Source: Alphaproteobacteria bacterium
GTDB taxonomy: Bacteria; Pseudomonadota; Alphaproteobacteria; TMED109
DNA length: 64,000 nucleotides
Direction: 5' to 3'
NCBI GenBank assembly: GCA_022825705.1
Contig: JAJDWH010000009.1
Location: 1-64,000, forward strand
Part shown: one piece after another, positions 26,001 through 32,781 of the stretch
Numbering within the stretch: position 1 is the stretch's first letter
Layout: each line of letters opens with the position of its first letter
Notes under the pieces: generated by a model
The model's input: only the letters and a program-made list of their open reading frames with translations
Told to the model about the DNA's origin: nothing
Databases searched by the model: none
Program-made: the position numbers and the translations under genes

Positions 26001-26745
26001 CGGGCCCAAGGCGGGCGGTCCCCACTACCTGCGGCGACTGACCCGCGGTGTCACCGAGACCGGCGGTGTTTCGGCGGGCGCATTGGTCGACCGGAGACGG
26101 CTTCAGCAGGCAGTTCAGAATGCGGCGCGAGGTCTCGAATCCTGTTTGCACGACCACGATCCGCAAGCAGGTGCACCGACGGCCTGGGCCGACGGGGCCG
26201 CGCGTCTCTACAACCCGCAACGAGACCAACAGGCAGATGCCGATCAGTTTCGATCCAATGCCAAGGAACGAGTCGGGCGCTTCCAACTCGCTCCTTTGGA
26301 CCTTCCGGGACCAACCGGTGAATCAAACCGGCTTTATCTCGTGTCGCGTGGGGTGGTCCTCTGCCTGGGTCCAGGCGCGGACACAGCGGGCGCACAACTG
26401 GCGACGGCCCTTGGCGCCGGCAATGCTGCTGTCGTGATCGCCGACGGAGCCGAGGCTGCACTTGCCCGTTGGAGCGATGATCCCCGAGTGTCGGTCCTGG
26501 ACGGACAGCTTGCTCTGGAAACGCTCGCGACGCTCGATGGTATTGCCGCCGTTGCCAGCTGCGCCGACGACGGTGTCCTGACGATGCTGCGCGTAGCTCT
26601 CGCTCGGCGTCCAGGTCCGATTCTGCCGCTCATCAGCGAACCCGCAGCGATCGAACGCTATGTGATCGAACGGCACGTATGCATCGATACAACCGCTGCC
26701 GGCGGCAATGCCACCCTGCTGGTCGAGGCCGAAACCTCCTGCTAG
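23041..26745 (+). CDS. putA: bifunctional proline dehydrogenase/P5C dehydrogenase PutA
   Basis: 1234 residues from GTG 23041 (GAGG upstream). It oxidises proline to glutamate. The FAD-binding proline dehydrogenase barrel (about 130-450) shows VSVKLSALHARYEF, EEAERLELSLDVIE, VRLVKGAYWDSEIKRAQ, FATHNAHTI and EFQRLHGMG. The aldehyde dehydrogenase part shows ISPWNFPLAIF, the general base Glu782 (IAETGG) and the catalytic Cys816 (GQRCSALR). A third, degenerate aldehyde-dehydrogenase-like domain fills the last 150-200 residues. The ribbon-helix-helix DNA-binding domain of the enterobacterial type is absent, so this copy cannot repress its own gene. A weak hairpin (GGCAAGG/CCTTGCC, 26810-26831) follows. 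Confidence 0.95.
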   Translation: MLDQPGRLPELRASVRAALFMDEAEAVRDCMREAGLTKTDRETIVAHAVELVHAVRAAGRTPVMQAFLVEYGLSSHEGVALMCLAEALPRIPDTETIDDLIQDKIVGSDWASHLGSSTSSAVNTSTRALHLTGKVLGDGGEGLAGALHHAVRRLGKPVIRAAIAHAMRQLGHRFVLGRDMREARARAAPREAGGYTYSYDMLGEAARTAEDARRYHAAYSDSIAALEGHDGTTGIGARPGVSVKLSALHARYEFSQRDRVLSELVGRLSSLALLAKSAGIGLNVDAEEAERLELSLDVIEAVLADPALAGWDGFGVVVQAYGKRAPYIIDWLYELAGQLERRVMVRLVKGAYWDSEIKRAQTLGLDGFPVFTRKACTDVSYLACTRKLLCMTDRIYPQFATHNAHTIAAVLHMADDTSAFEFQRLHGMGAALHETVRQARGVRCRIYAPVGAHRDLVAYLVRRLLENGANSSFVNQIVDASVTPEEIAQDPLGAVEDLGGTIANPRIAAPADMFLPERRNSKGWDLADPVQLAALERERQCFRSARWEASPPVAGPEGGAMRREVRNPARHEDVVGYVTESAPADVATVMAAARKGAAVWASMEVRERANRVRRVADLYEAHAPELFALAAREAGKTVSDSVAEVREACDFARFYANEAIRECGTGERIPLGVVACISPWNFPLAIFSGQILAALAAGNAVIGKPAEQTPLMAARAVALMHEAGIPRDVLQLLPGDGERVGSALVSNSQIDGVCFTGSTETARQINRAMAECLAPDAPLIAETGGLNAMIVDSTALPEQAVRDIVVSAFQSAGQRCSALRILYIQQEVEERVLAMLDGAIDELRIGDPWDLATDVGPIIDHQARDRIEDYCRDAERDGRLRKHAAAPGTGQFVPPSVVQVDGIESLSEEIFGPVLHVATYAAQDIDAVLHAINAAGYGLTFGLHTRIDGRVQHAVDHVRAGNIYVNRNQIGAVVGSQPFGGEGESGTGPKAGGPHYLRRLTRGVTETGGVSAGALVDRRRLQQAVQNAARGLESCLHDHDPQAGAPTAWADGAARLYNPQRDQQADADQFRSNAKERVGRFQLAPLDLPGPTGESNRLYLVSRGVVLCLGPGADTAGAQLATALGAGNAAVVIADGAEAALARWSDDPRVSVLDGQLALETLATLDGIAAVASCADDGVLTMLRVALARRPGPILPLISEPAAIERYVIERHVCIDTTAAGGNATLLVEAETSC

Positions 26746-27019
26746 CTGGGTCGGTCCGGCCAGGCAACAGGTGAGCAGGTTGGCGAAGCTGGATTCGCGA
26801 AGGTTGATCGGCAAGGCACCTGCTCCTTGCCTCCACTCCCACCGTCCCGTGTCCCCGGGGTTTCCTCGCCGCGAACCAGGCCAAGCCGAGGCATCCGAAG
26901 GCGACCATGCGAGGCTGCGTCCGGACCCGGGCAGAACCTGCCGATTGATCAATGTCCAGCTACAGTCTGCCAGTGTAAGCTCCGCGGCCAGATGAAGTCG
27001 TCCATGGGAAGGAACCGCC

Positions 27020-27892
27020 ATGGCCACCATCGTCCCGCTTCGCGCCGCATTCGGGGTTGAAGTCTGCGGTGTCGATTTGCGCGCCGGGATGGACGAGGCA
27101 CTGACGCGTCTTCTGACCGACGCGCTCTACGAACACCGCGTCATTGTCATCCGGAACCAGAACCTCGACAGGCAGACCTATCTCCGCTTTGGCCGGCAAT
27201 TGGGCACGCCAATCCCGCATGTGCTCGACCACATGCGAATGCCCGGCTATCCCGATTTAATGACCGTCGGCAACACAGAGAAACGCGACGAGGATAACAA
27301 GATCCGCAACGGAGCGGCGCTCTGGCATACCGATCAGTCCTACGAGAAGGTCCCCGCCAGCGCGACGATGCTGTATTCGATCATCGCTCCTGAGCACGGT
27401 GGCGAAACGCAGTTCTGTGACATGGCCGCCGCCTACGACAACCTCGGCGACGCAATGCGGCGGCGCATTGAGGGCATCGTGGTCGCCCACAAGTACGGGC
27501 GCGGCAGGCGGCGGGAGGGCGAGCCGCCGGCGAACCCGATCATCAGCGAGGTCCAGGATCGACGTGTACCGGCCGTCTACCACCCCCTGGTCATGCGCCA
27601 CCCGGTGACCGGCCGCAAGGCGCTCTACGCGCTAGGCCATGGCGCCTATGCCATCAAGGGCATGGCCGACGACCAGGCTGAAGCGCTGCTCGACGAGCTA
27701 AAGACCCATGCACTGGACGAGCGGCATATCTACCGCCACAAGTATTTGGTGGGCGACCTAGTGGTCTGGGACACGCTGCAGACCATGCATGCGGCCACCC
27801 CCATCGGCGTGGCCACCGCCAAAGCGGATTCACGGCTGCTCTGGCGCATCAGCGTGCGGGGTCACCCCTCGCTCCATGCAGCGGCAGCCTAG
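27020..27892 (+). CDS. TauD/TfdA-family Fe(II)/2-oxoglutarate dioxygenase
   Basis: 290 residues, ATG with GGAAGGAA upstream. The metal-binding facial triad is His103 and Asp105 (LWHTDQSYEK) and His257 (TMHAATP), and the 2-oxoglutarate-binding Arg is Arg276 (LLWRIS). The N-terminal part (FGVEVCGVDL, ALYEHRVIVIRNQNL, LGTPIPH) is that of TauD/TfdA proteins such as taurine, 2,4-D or alkylsulfatase dioxygenases. Substrate unknown; no sulfonate transport genes are nearby. It stands alone, 274 bases after putA and convergent with the methyltransferase. Confidence 0.9.
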   Translation: MATIVPLRAAFGVEVCGVDLRAGMDEALTRLLTDALYEHRVIVIRNQNLDRQTYLRFGRQLGTPIPHVLDHMRMPGYPDLMTVGNTEKRDEDNKIRNGAALWHTDQSYEKVPASATMLYSIIAPEHGGETQFCDMAAAYDNLGDAMRRRIEGIVVAHKYGRGRRREGEPPANPIISEVQDRRVPAVYHPLVMRHPVTGRKALYALGHGAYAIKGMADDQAEALLDELKTHALDERHIYRHKYLVGDLVVWDTLQTMHAATPIGVATAKADSRLLWRISVRGHPSLHAAAA

Positions 27893-27976
27893 GCAAACGT
27901 TCCCGAATGACTGACTGGAGCGAGTGCGGCGGCGTGGTGGATGGTCGTGGTGGGCCTCCGCTCCACTAACGTTTCG

Positions 27977-28603
27977 TCAGCGCCGATACACGAAGAATGT
28001 CGCGTCGTGGCGGATCTCGGCGCGGGGCAGTGCCGTGACCGGTCCCGCCGTGTCGATCAGGGTCCAGAGGCCGGCGTCGACTAACGCACGAATCTTGTCC
28101 ATGAAACCGCCTTCGGAGAGTGCCGCGTCCGTGCAGCAGAAGATCAGCACCCCACCTTTCGCGGTGATCCGTACCAGCTCGTCCAGCGCCTCCGGCGGCG
28201 CGTGGCCCGGCGTGAACACGCCGGTACTGATGATTGCCTGGAATGTGCCGTCTTCGAAATCCAGCGGCTCACCCAACGTCCTGCGACGCAGGTCCCGATA
28301 CACTCCCTTGCGGGCAGCTGCCCGCAGCATGCCGGCCGACAGATCGATTCCGGTGAGGTTGGCGTAATTGAGCTCCGCCAACGCGGCACCGATAAAGCCG
28401 CTGCCGCAGCCCGCATCCAACACCGGCGTATCTCCCGGTGCGACATGGCGCCCGAACAAGCCAGCCGCCATCGGCGCGTAGCTATAACCTCCAGATGCCA
28501 CGTCCTCGTCGTAGCTGTCGGCCCAATCATCGTAAATCCGCTGGCTCTCCGCGGTAGACTGGGCCTCATAGACGCGGCTCAGCCACTGGTCGAGATCGCT
28601 CAC
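27977..28603 (-). CDS. class I SAM-dependent methyltransferase
   Basis: 208 residues from GTG 28603, preferred because of the GAGGGGG site just upstream; the frame could start at 28669. SAM-binding motif I is VLDAGCGSGFIGAAL; motif II/III follow in LTGIDLSAGML and FQAIISTGVFTPGHAPPEAL. The N-terminus (YDDWADSYDEDVAS) resembles the Williams-Beuren-type and TAM-type small-molecule methyltransferases. Substrate is unknown. The gene is convergent with the dioxygenase gene and has no other minus-strand neighbour. Confidence 0.85.
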   Translation of the reverse strand: MSDLDQWLSRVYEAQSTAESQRIYDDWADSYDEDVASGGYSYAPMAAGLFGRHVAPGDTPVLDAGCGSGFIGAALAELNYANLTGIDLSAGMLRAAARKGVYRDLRRRTLGEPLDFEDGTFQAIISTGVFTPGHAPPEALDELVRITAKGGVLIFCCTDAALSEGGFMDKIRALVDAGLWTLIDTAGPVTALPRAEIRHDATFFVYRR

Positions 28604-28979
28604 GTGGTCCCCCTCGCCGGCACCGCTGGCGGCAGCCACGCCACGGATGATGGCCGAAGGGTACAACACCTGGCCAGAGCCGACAGGCGACGCCCACAGC
28701 CGGAAACATCACGCGCGCGACGCCCATTGCGCGGACGACGCACCGGCATGAACACGGCGCTGCTGCCGCTATTGGGCTGGAAAGGTTCCAGACGGAATGC
28801 CCGTCGAACTAGTCGTCAGAGGTGGCGAGGGCCCGACGCAGTGAGTACGGGTACCACCGGCGTCAGCTACGGTTGCGATCGGTACAGCTGAAGGGTCCCC
28901 TTCTCGAACCGTCCCGCCAACGCGTCGAACGCTCGGTCTGTGACCAGCTCCCCACGACCCGACAAGGACACATCCCGTC
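28604..28979. other. intergenic stretch, no gene seen
   Basis: 376 bases between divergent genes. No family-like frame or clear promoter could be recognised on either strand. Confidence 0.4.
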
Positions 28980-29780
28980 ATGGCACACGAATTTGTCACC
29001 GTCGTACGCGAAGGCCACGTCGCGACCGTCACTTTCGACCGGGGCAACCGGCTGAACTCGCTGTCGCTGCAGGCAATCGAGGAGTTGACCGAGGTGGCAC
29101 TGAGCTTCACGGATGATCTGGAAACCTCGGCCATCGTGTTGCGCACGCCCGACGGAAGTGGATTTTCTGCCGGGCGCGACCTCTCGGACCCCGCCTTGGA
29201 CCAGCGTCAGGACAAGCCGATGCTGGCTCGGCGACACGCAGCGGGAGCAGGCAAACGCCTGTGTGCGGCCTGGGAAGACCTTGAGCAGTTTACGGTCGCC
29301 GCCGTGGAACGCTTTGCGATCGGCGGCGGGCTCGCGCTGGCCGTCGCCTTTGACCTACGCGTGATGGGTAGCAGCGCGCATTTCCGTACCCCTGAAGTGG
29401 CACTGGGCCTGTCAATGAGCTGGGGAACGATCCCGCGTCTTGTCGGTCTGGTCGGTCCGGCGCGCGCAAAGCAGATTCTGTGCCTTGGGAATGACCGCAT
29501 CGAGGCATCGGATGCCCTGGCCTGGGGTCTGGTCCAGGAAGTCGTGGAAGACGGGAATGCGGCGAGGCGCTCGTTGGAAATCGCCGCACGCGCCGCATCG
29601 ATGCCTCCGGTACCACTGCGCATGACGAAGACGACCGTCAACGCCGTCGCCGGCGCGCTTTCGGGCGCGTCCATTCACATGGATACGGAAGAGGTCATGC
29701 TGACCGAACTGACAGAGGACTTCATCGAAGGTGTGTCTGCTTTCCGAGAGTCCCGCCCGGCACGCTTCCGGGGTGCCTGA
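28980..29780 (+). CDS. enoyl-CoA hydratase/isomerase family protein
   Basis: 266 residues. Crotonase fold with both oxyanion-hole segments, GSGFSAGRDL (about residues 58-67) and FAIGGGLALAVAFDLRV. The catalytic Glu pair of true enoyl-CoA hydratases is not obvious: the region that should hold one reads GLSMSWGTIPRLVG. It may therefore be an isomerase, a dehalogenase-like or another crotonase variant. The gene stands alone on the plus strand in front of a tRNA gene. It is cytosolic; the substrate acyl-CoA is unknown. Confidence 0.85.
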   Translation: MAHEFVTVVREGHVATVTFDRGNRLNSLSLQAIEELTEVALSFTDDLETSAIVLRTPDGSGFSAGRDLSDPALDQRQDKPMLARRHAAGAGKRLCAAWEDLEQFTVAAVERFAIGGGLALAVAFDLRVMGSSAHFRTPEVALGLSMSWGTIPRLVGLVGPARAKQILCLGNDRIEASDALAWGLVQEVVEDGNAARRSLEIAARAASMPPVPLRMTKTTVNAVAGALSGASIHMDTEEVMLTELTEDFIEGVSAFRESRPARFRGA

Positions 29781-29991
29781 ACAGCCAGCAGAGCTCGATC
29801 ACGACAGGCCCCCGACGGGCACGCCGGGCTGCTTGGGGGCAGACGGCATCAGGCGGGCAGTCTTGGAGGCGGCGGTTCGGGGCAGCTCAGTCCAACGAAA
29901 TCAGAAATGCCATCGCGGTCAGCGCACGTCAGATCGACGCAGGTCAAGGTCGTTCAATCCGAAGGGCCATCCGACCCGCGCGAAACCTGTG

Positions 29992-30068
29992 TGGCAGGAG
30001 TGGAGGGACTCGAACCCCCAACCCCCGGTTTTGGAGACCGGTGCTCTAGCCAATTGAGCTACACTCCT
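29992..30068 (-). tRNA. trnW: tRNA-Trp (anticodon CCA)
   Basis: Full cloverleaf on the minus strand: acceptor stem AGGAGTG/CACTCCT, D arm TAGCTCAATTGGCTAGAGC, anticodon arm CCGGTCTCCAAAACCGG with CCA as anticodon, T arm GGGGGTTCGAGTCCCTC, discriminator G and an encoded 3' CCA (29992-29994). Confidence 0.96.
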
Positions 30069-30260
30069 GCAGAGGAGGCCACCCCCCCAACATTAGATTC
30101 TCAGTCAGCATCGTGCCAGCCGGTAATTGCGAATCCAACCGGCTGTCAGCCAGCGGTCTCTGCCCGATACTGTAATCGCACTCCGAGATTCCTGCTTCGC
30201 CCTGCCCGGACCACGTCATCCTTCACGGAACGGAACGCCGCCACAAGTATTCGAGGCCGT

Positions 30261-30932
30261 TCACTTCGTTCGTGACAGGGTATCCAAGCGCTTTGTGATA
30301 TCAGCGAGCTGCTGCCGGAGGCCCTCAATTTCGGCCTCCTTGCGTTGCCCTTGATCTTCAGTTCTTGCCACCGGGGAATCGTCTGCAGCGCCTTTCCGAG
30401 CTTCGGCGGACGGCGTGAACAACTCCATGGAACGTTGAAACATCTCCAAGTTTTGACGGCCCATTTCCGCAAACTGTTTCATTGCATTGTCGGAGGATTC
30501 GATTGCGAACAGGTTCTGCATCTGTTCGGCAATCTGTTTCTGATTCGCGCTAAAGGCCTCCATGCTTCGCTCGACGTATAGACGGAACTGCGGGCCAAGT
30601 CCGGCGTCGTAGGCCTGCAATACCTGCCGAAGGTAATTCAGCGGCAGCATGTTATGACCTTTTGTCTCTTCCTCCGAGATGATCTGGGCAAGAACGGAGC
30701 AGGTTATGTCCCTGCCCGTCCTGGCGTCTTCCACGACGAATGCCTCCCCACGCTTGACCATGTCGTGGAGGTCCTGGAGCGTCACGAACTTCGCCGTATC
30801 CGTGTTGTAGAGACGGCGGTTCGCGTATTTTCTGATGACGGTCTCCCGCCCTCGGGTGGACTCGTGGCCGGCCGTCGTGTTCGCTTCGCTGGTGTCTCGG
30901 TCCACACGTGCCTCCGAAGCCAACAGTGTCAC
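30261..30932 (-). CDS. phaR: PhaR, polyhydroxyalkanoate synthesis repressor
   Basis: 223 residues from GTG 30932; GTG 30905, behind a GGAGG, is an equally good start and would give 214. The conserved core begins VIRKYANRRLYNTDTAKFVTLQDL (the DNA/PHB-binding domain), then MLPLNYLRQVLQAYDAGLGPQFRLYVERSMEAF, followed by a C-terminal coiled-coil (EAEIEGLRQQLADITKRLDTL). PhaR binds DNA at phasin and its own promoter and lets go when it binds PHB granules. The gene is divergent from the phasin-phaB-phaC genes, with TGC-N3-GCA sites at both promoters. Confidence 0.93.
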   Translation of the reverse strand: MTLLASEARVDRDTSEANTTAGHESTRGRETVIRKYANRRLYNTDTAKFVTLQDLHDMVKRGEAFVVEDARTGRDITCSVLAQIISEEETKGHNMLPLNYLRQVLQAYDAGLGPQFRLYVERSMEAFSANQKQIAEQMQNLFAIESSDNAMKQFAEMGRQNLEMFQRSMELFTPSAEARKGAADDSPVARTEDQGQRKEAEIEGLRQQLADITKRLDTLSRTK

Positions 30933-30950
30933 ACCGCCGTGTCGGGATTA

Positions 30951-30959
30951 TGCACTGCA
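30951..30959. promoter_or_regulatory. candidate PhaR site at the phaR promoter
   Basis: TGCACTGCA (TGC-N3-GCA), within 20 bases upstream of the phaR start. Paracoccus-type PhaR recognises TGC-rich sites such as CTGC-N3/4-GCAG; the bases here read TGCACTGCAG. Autoregulation is inferred. Confidence 0.4.
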
Positions 30960-31239
30960 GAAAAGACGAGCCGCAAGCTGAGGAGTGGTTGCAGGCATTG
31001 GTGGCCGCATTTGCATGGAAAGGGAATTATGCATTTGCGCACGGACACACGGCGGTCGCAGAAATGTCGAATCGCGAAGCCGGACCGAACAACAATCTCT
31101 TGCCCCGTCATGGCGCATGCCACAACGCCACCGGGCGGGATGACTGGCGAGGCGGATTCCAGCAAAGGCAAAGTACGGGCCTGACCGCGCCCATGCCGTG
31201 ACGAGTGGTGCTGCCTGCTTCTTCTCAAGAATTATGGTG

Positions 31240-31250
31240 TTGCAATGCAG
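31240..31250. promoter_or_regulatory. candidate PhaR site upstream of the phasin promoter
   Basis: TTGCAATGCAG (TGC-N3-GCA core at 31241-31249), 11 bases upstream of the -35 element. Confidence 0.45.
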
Positions 31251-31260
31251 AAACTTCTGC

Positions 31261-31289
31261 TTGACATAGGCCCGTCGCAAGCCTACATT
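31261..31289 (+). promoter_or_regulatory. sigma70-type promoter of the phasin-phaB-phaC genes
   Basis: TTGACA (31261-31266), 17-base spacer, TACATT (31284-31289). It lies 84 bases upstream of the phasin start and between two candidate PhaR sites. Confidence 0.75.
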
Positions 31290-31290
31290 G

Positions 31291-31307
31291 TTTTTGCGAC
31301 GCAAAAA
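31291..31307. promoter_or_regulatory. candidate PhaR operator just after the phasin -10 element
   Basis: TTTTTGCGACGCAAAAA is a 17-base palindrome, perfect apart from the central base, with the TGC-N3-GCA core. Its place over the expected transcription start suits repression by PhaR. Confidence 0.6.
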
Positions 31308-31372
31308 TCTGTTTGGTTGCCTGCGTCGACCAAGGACACAGATCCGGCGAGACTCGCCGAATGGAGAACGCA

Positions 31373-31894
31373 ATGACCGCCACCGATGCCAACCCCAAGA
31401 ACGCTGCGACGGAGACAGCCGAACAGATTGCTGCCGCCGGCAAGGAGACCCTCGAGACCGTCATGAAGATGGGGACCGAAGCGACTTCCGAGGGGTACAA
31501 GAACGCTGCGGCCTTCGGCAAAGAGCAGCTGCAGATGGCCAAGGACAGTTACGGCAAGGCGACGGTGTACGGCAAGGACAACCTGGACGCGATGTCCGAA
31601 TCCGCCGCCGCCGTGGTGGCCGGCTGGGAAGCCTACTACGAGGGCGTGGTCGACTACACGAAGGTCGCCATGGACGAGAACATGGACATGATGCAGCGCT
31701 TCTTCAGCGTGAAGACGCCCCAGGAATTCATGGACCTGCAGGTTGAAGCAACCAACAAGGCGGTCAACCGGGTAGTCTCGCAGTCGACGAAGATGAACAA
31801 GATCACTGCCGACACGGTGACCAAGGCGTTCGAGCCCATCAAGGGCCGCATCGACAGTGCCGTCGACGTGCTCGTCAAGCCTTACGCAGCCTGA
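31373..31894 (+). CDS. phaP: phasin (PHA granule-associated protein)
   Basis: 173 residues from ATG 31373 (GGAG upstream). It is helical, rich in Ala, Lys and Glu, and has the Phasin_2 family pattern: GKETLETVMKMGTEAT, NAAAFGKEQLQMAKDSYGKA, AVVAGWEAYYEGVVDYTK, MMQRFFSVKTPQEFMDLQVEATNKAVNRVV, KAFEPIKGRIDSAV. Phasins coat PHB granules and control their size. It is the first gene after a strong promoter with PhaR-type sites and is separated from phaB by a strong hairpin, which fits the usual excess of phasin over biosynthetic enzymes. Confidence 0.93.
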   Translation: MTATDANPKNAATETAEQIAAAGKETLETVMKMGTEATSEGYKNAAAFGKEQLQMAKDSYGKATVYGKDNLDAMSESAAAVVAGWEAYYEGVVDYTKVAMDENMDMMQRFFSVKTPQEFMDLQVEATNKAVNRVVSQSTKMNKITADTVTKAFEPIKGRIDSAVDVLVKPYAA

Positions 31895-31930
31895 CCCGGA
31901 GCCTCGTCGAGCTTCCAATCCGAGACCTGG

Positions 31931-31958
31931 GCGGGCATGGCACGTGCGCCATGCCCGC
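31931..31958 (+). other. strong stem-loop between phasin and phaB
   Basis: GCGGGCATGGC / GCCATGCCCGC, a perfect 11-bp stem with a 6-base loop, 36 bases after the phasin stop. No T-run follows, so it is more likely an mRNA-stabilising or partial-termination element than a full terminator. Confidence 0.7.
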
Positions 31959-32050
31959 GCTACGGGTCATCTCCTTGCCGGATTTCCACCTAGGCGCTCA
32001 GTGCAAAGAATGACCCGGTCATACGAGCTCCTAACGAATAGAGGCGCATT

Positions 32051-32773
32051 ATGAGCAGAGTTGCCCTCGTTACCGGCGGAACCCGCGGAATCGGCGCCGC
32101 CACCGCCCTTGCCCTAAAGGCAGAAGGTTACGCAGTTGCAGCTGTCTACGGCCGAGACGACAAGAAGGCTGCGGATTTCAACGCAAACACCGGCATCCCG
32201 GTCTACAGGTGGGACGTGTCCGATTTCGACGCCTGCCAGAAGGGCGTGGCCAAGGTTACCGGAGAACTGGGCCCGGTCGACATTCTCGTCAACAACGCCG
32301 GGATCACTCGTGACGGTACCATGCACCGCATGGGTCACGAGCAGTGGCGGGAAGTCATTGACACCAATATCGGCTCGTGCTTCAACATGTCCCGCGCCGT
32401 GATCGTCAGCATGCGGAAGCGCAAGTTCGGCCGCATCGTCAACGTCGGCTCGATCAACGGACAGGCCGGGCAATACGGTCAGGTGAACTACGCAGCCGCC
32501 AAGTCCGGGATTCACGGGTTTACGAAGGCGCTAGCGCAAGAGGGCGCCGCCCACGGCATTACGGTAAACGCAATTGCCCCGGGATACATCGACACCGAAA
32601 TGGTGGCGGCAGTCCCTGACGATATTCTCGACAAGATCGTGCAACGCATTCCGGTCAAGCGTCTTGGCAGGGCCGACGAGATTGCGCGAGCGATCACGTT
32701 TCTCGCTGCCGACGAAGCCGGCTTCATCACCGGCTCGACCCTGTCGGTCAACGGTGGCCAACACATGTATTGA
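32051..32773 (+). CDS. phaB: acetoacetyl-CoA reductase PhaB
   Basis: 240 residues, classical short-chain dehydrogenase with NADPH-binding TGGTRGIGAATA, the NNAGITRDGTMHRM segment, and the Ser-Tyr-Lys triad region (NVGSINGQAGQYGQVNYAAAK). The length and the GTMHRM and KRLGRADEIARAI segments match PhaB. It reduces acetoacetyl-CoA to (R)-3-hydroxybutyryl-CoA for PHB. The placement between phasin and phaC, with only 8 bases to phaC, supports this rather than fatty-acid FabG. No phaA thiolase is in the window. Confidence 0.92.
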   Translation: MSRVALVTGGTRGIGAATALALKAEGYAVAAVYGRDDKKAADFNANTGIPVYRWDVSDFDACQKGVAKVTGELGPVDILVNNAGITRDGTMHRMGHEQWREVIDTNIGSCFNMSRAVIVSMRKRKFGRIVNVGSINGQAGQYGQVNYAAAKSGIHGFTKALAQEGAAHGITVNAIAPGYIDTEMVAAVPDDILDKIVQRIPVKRLGRADEIARAITFLAADEAGFITGSTLSVNGGQHMY

Positions 32774-32781
32774 GGGCGGCA

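Noticed and set aside
30117-30145. Inverted repeat CAGCCGGT/ACCGGCTG between the tRNA-Trp gene and phaR
   Set aside because: Stem of 8 with a long loop and no T-run on either strand; too weak to call as a terminator.
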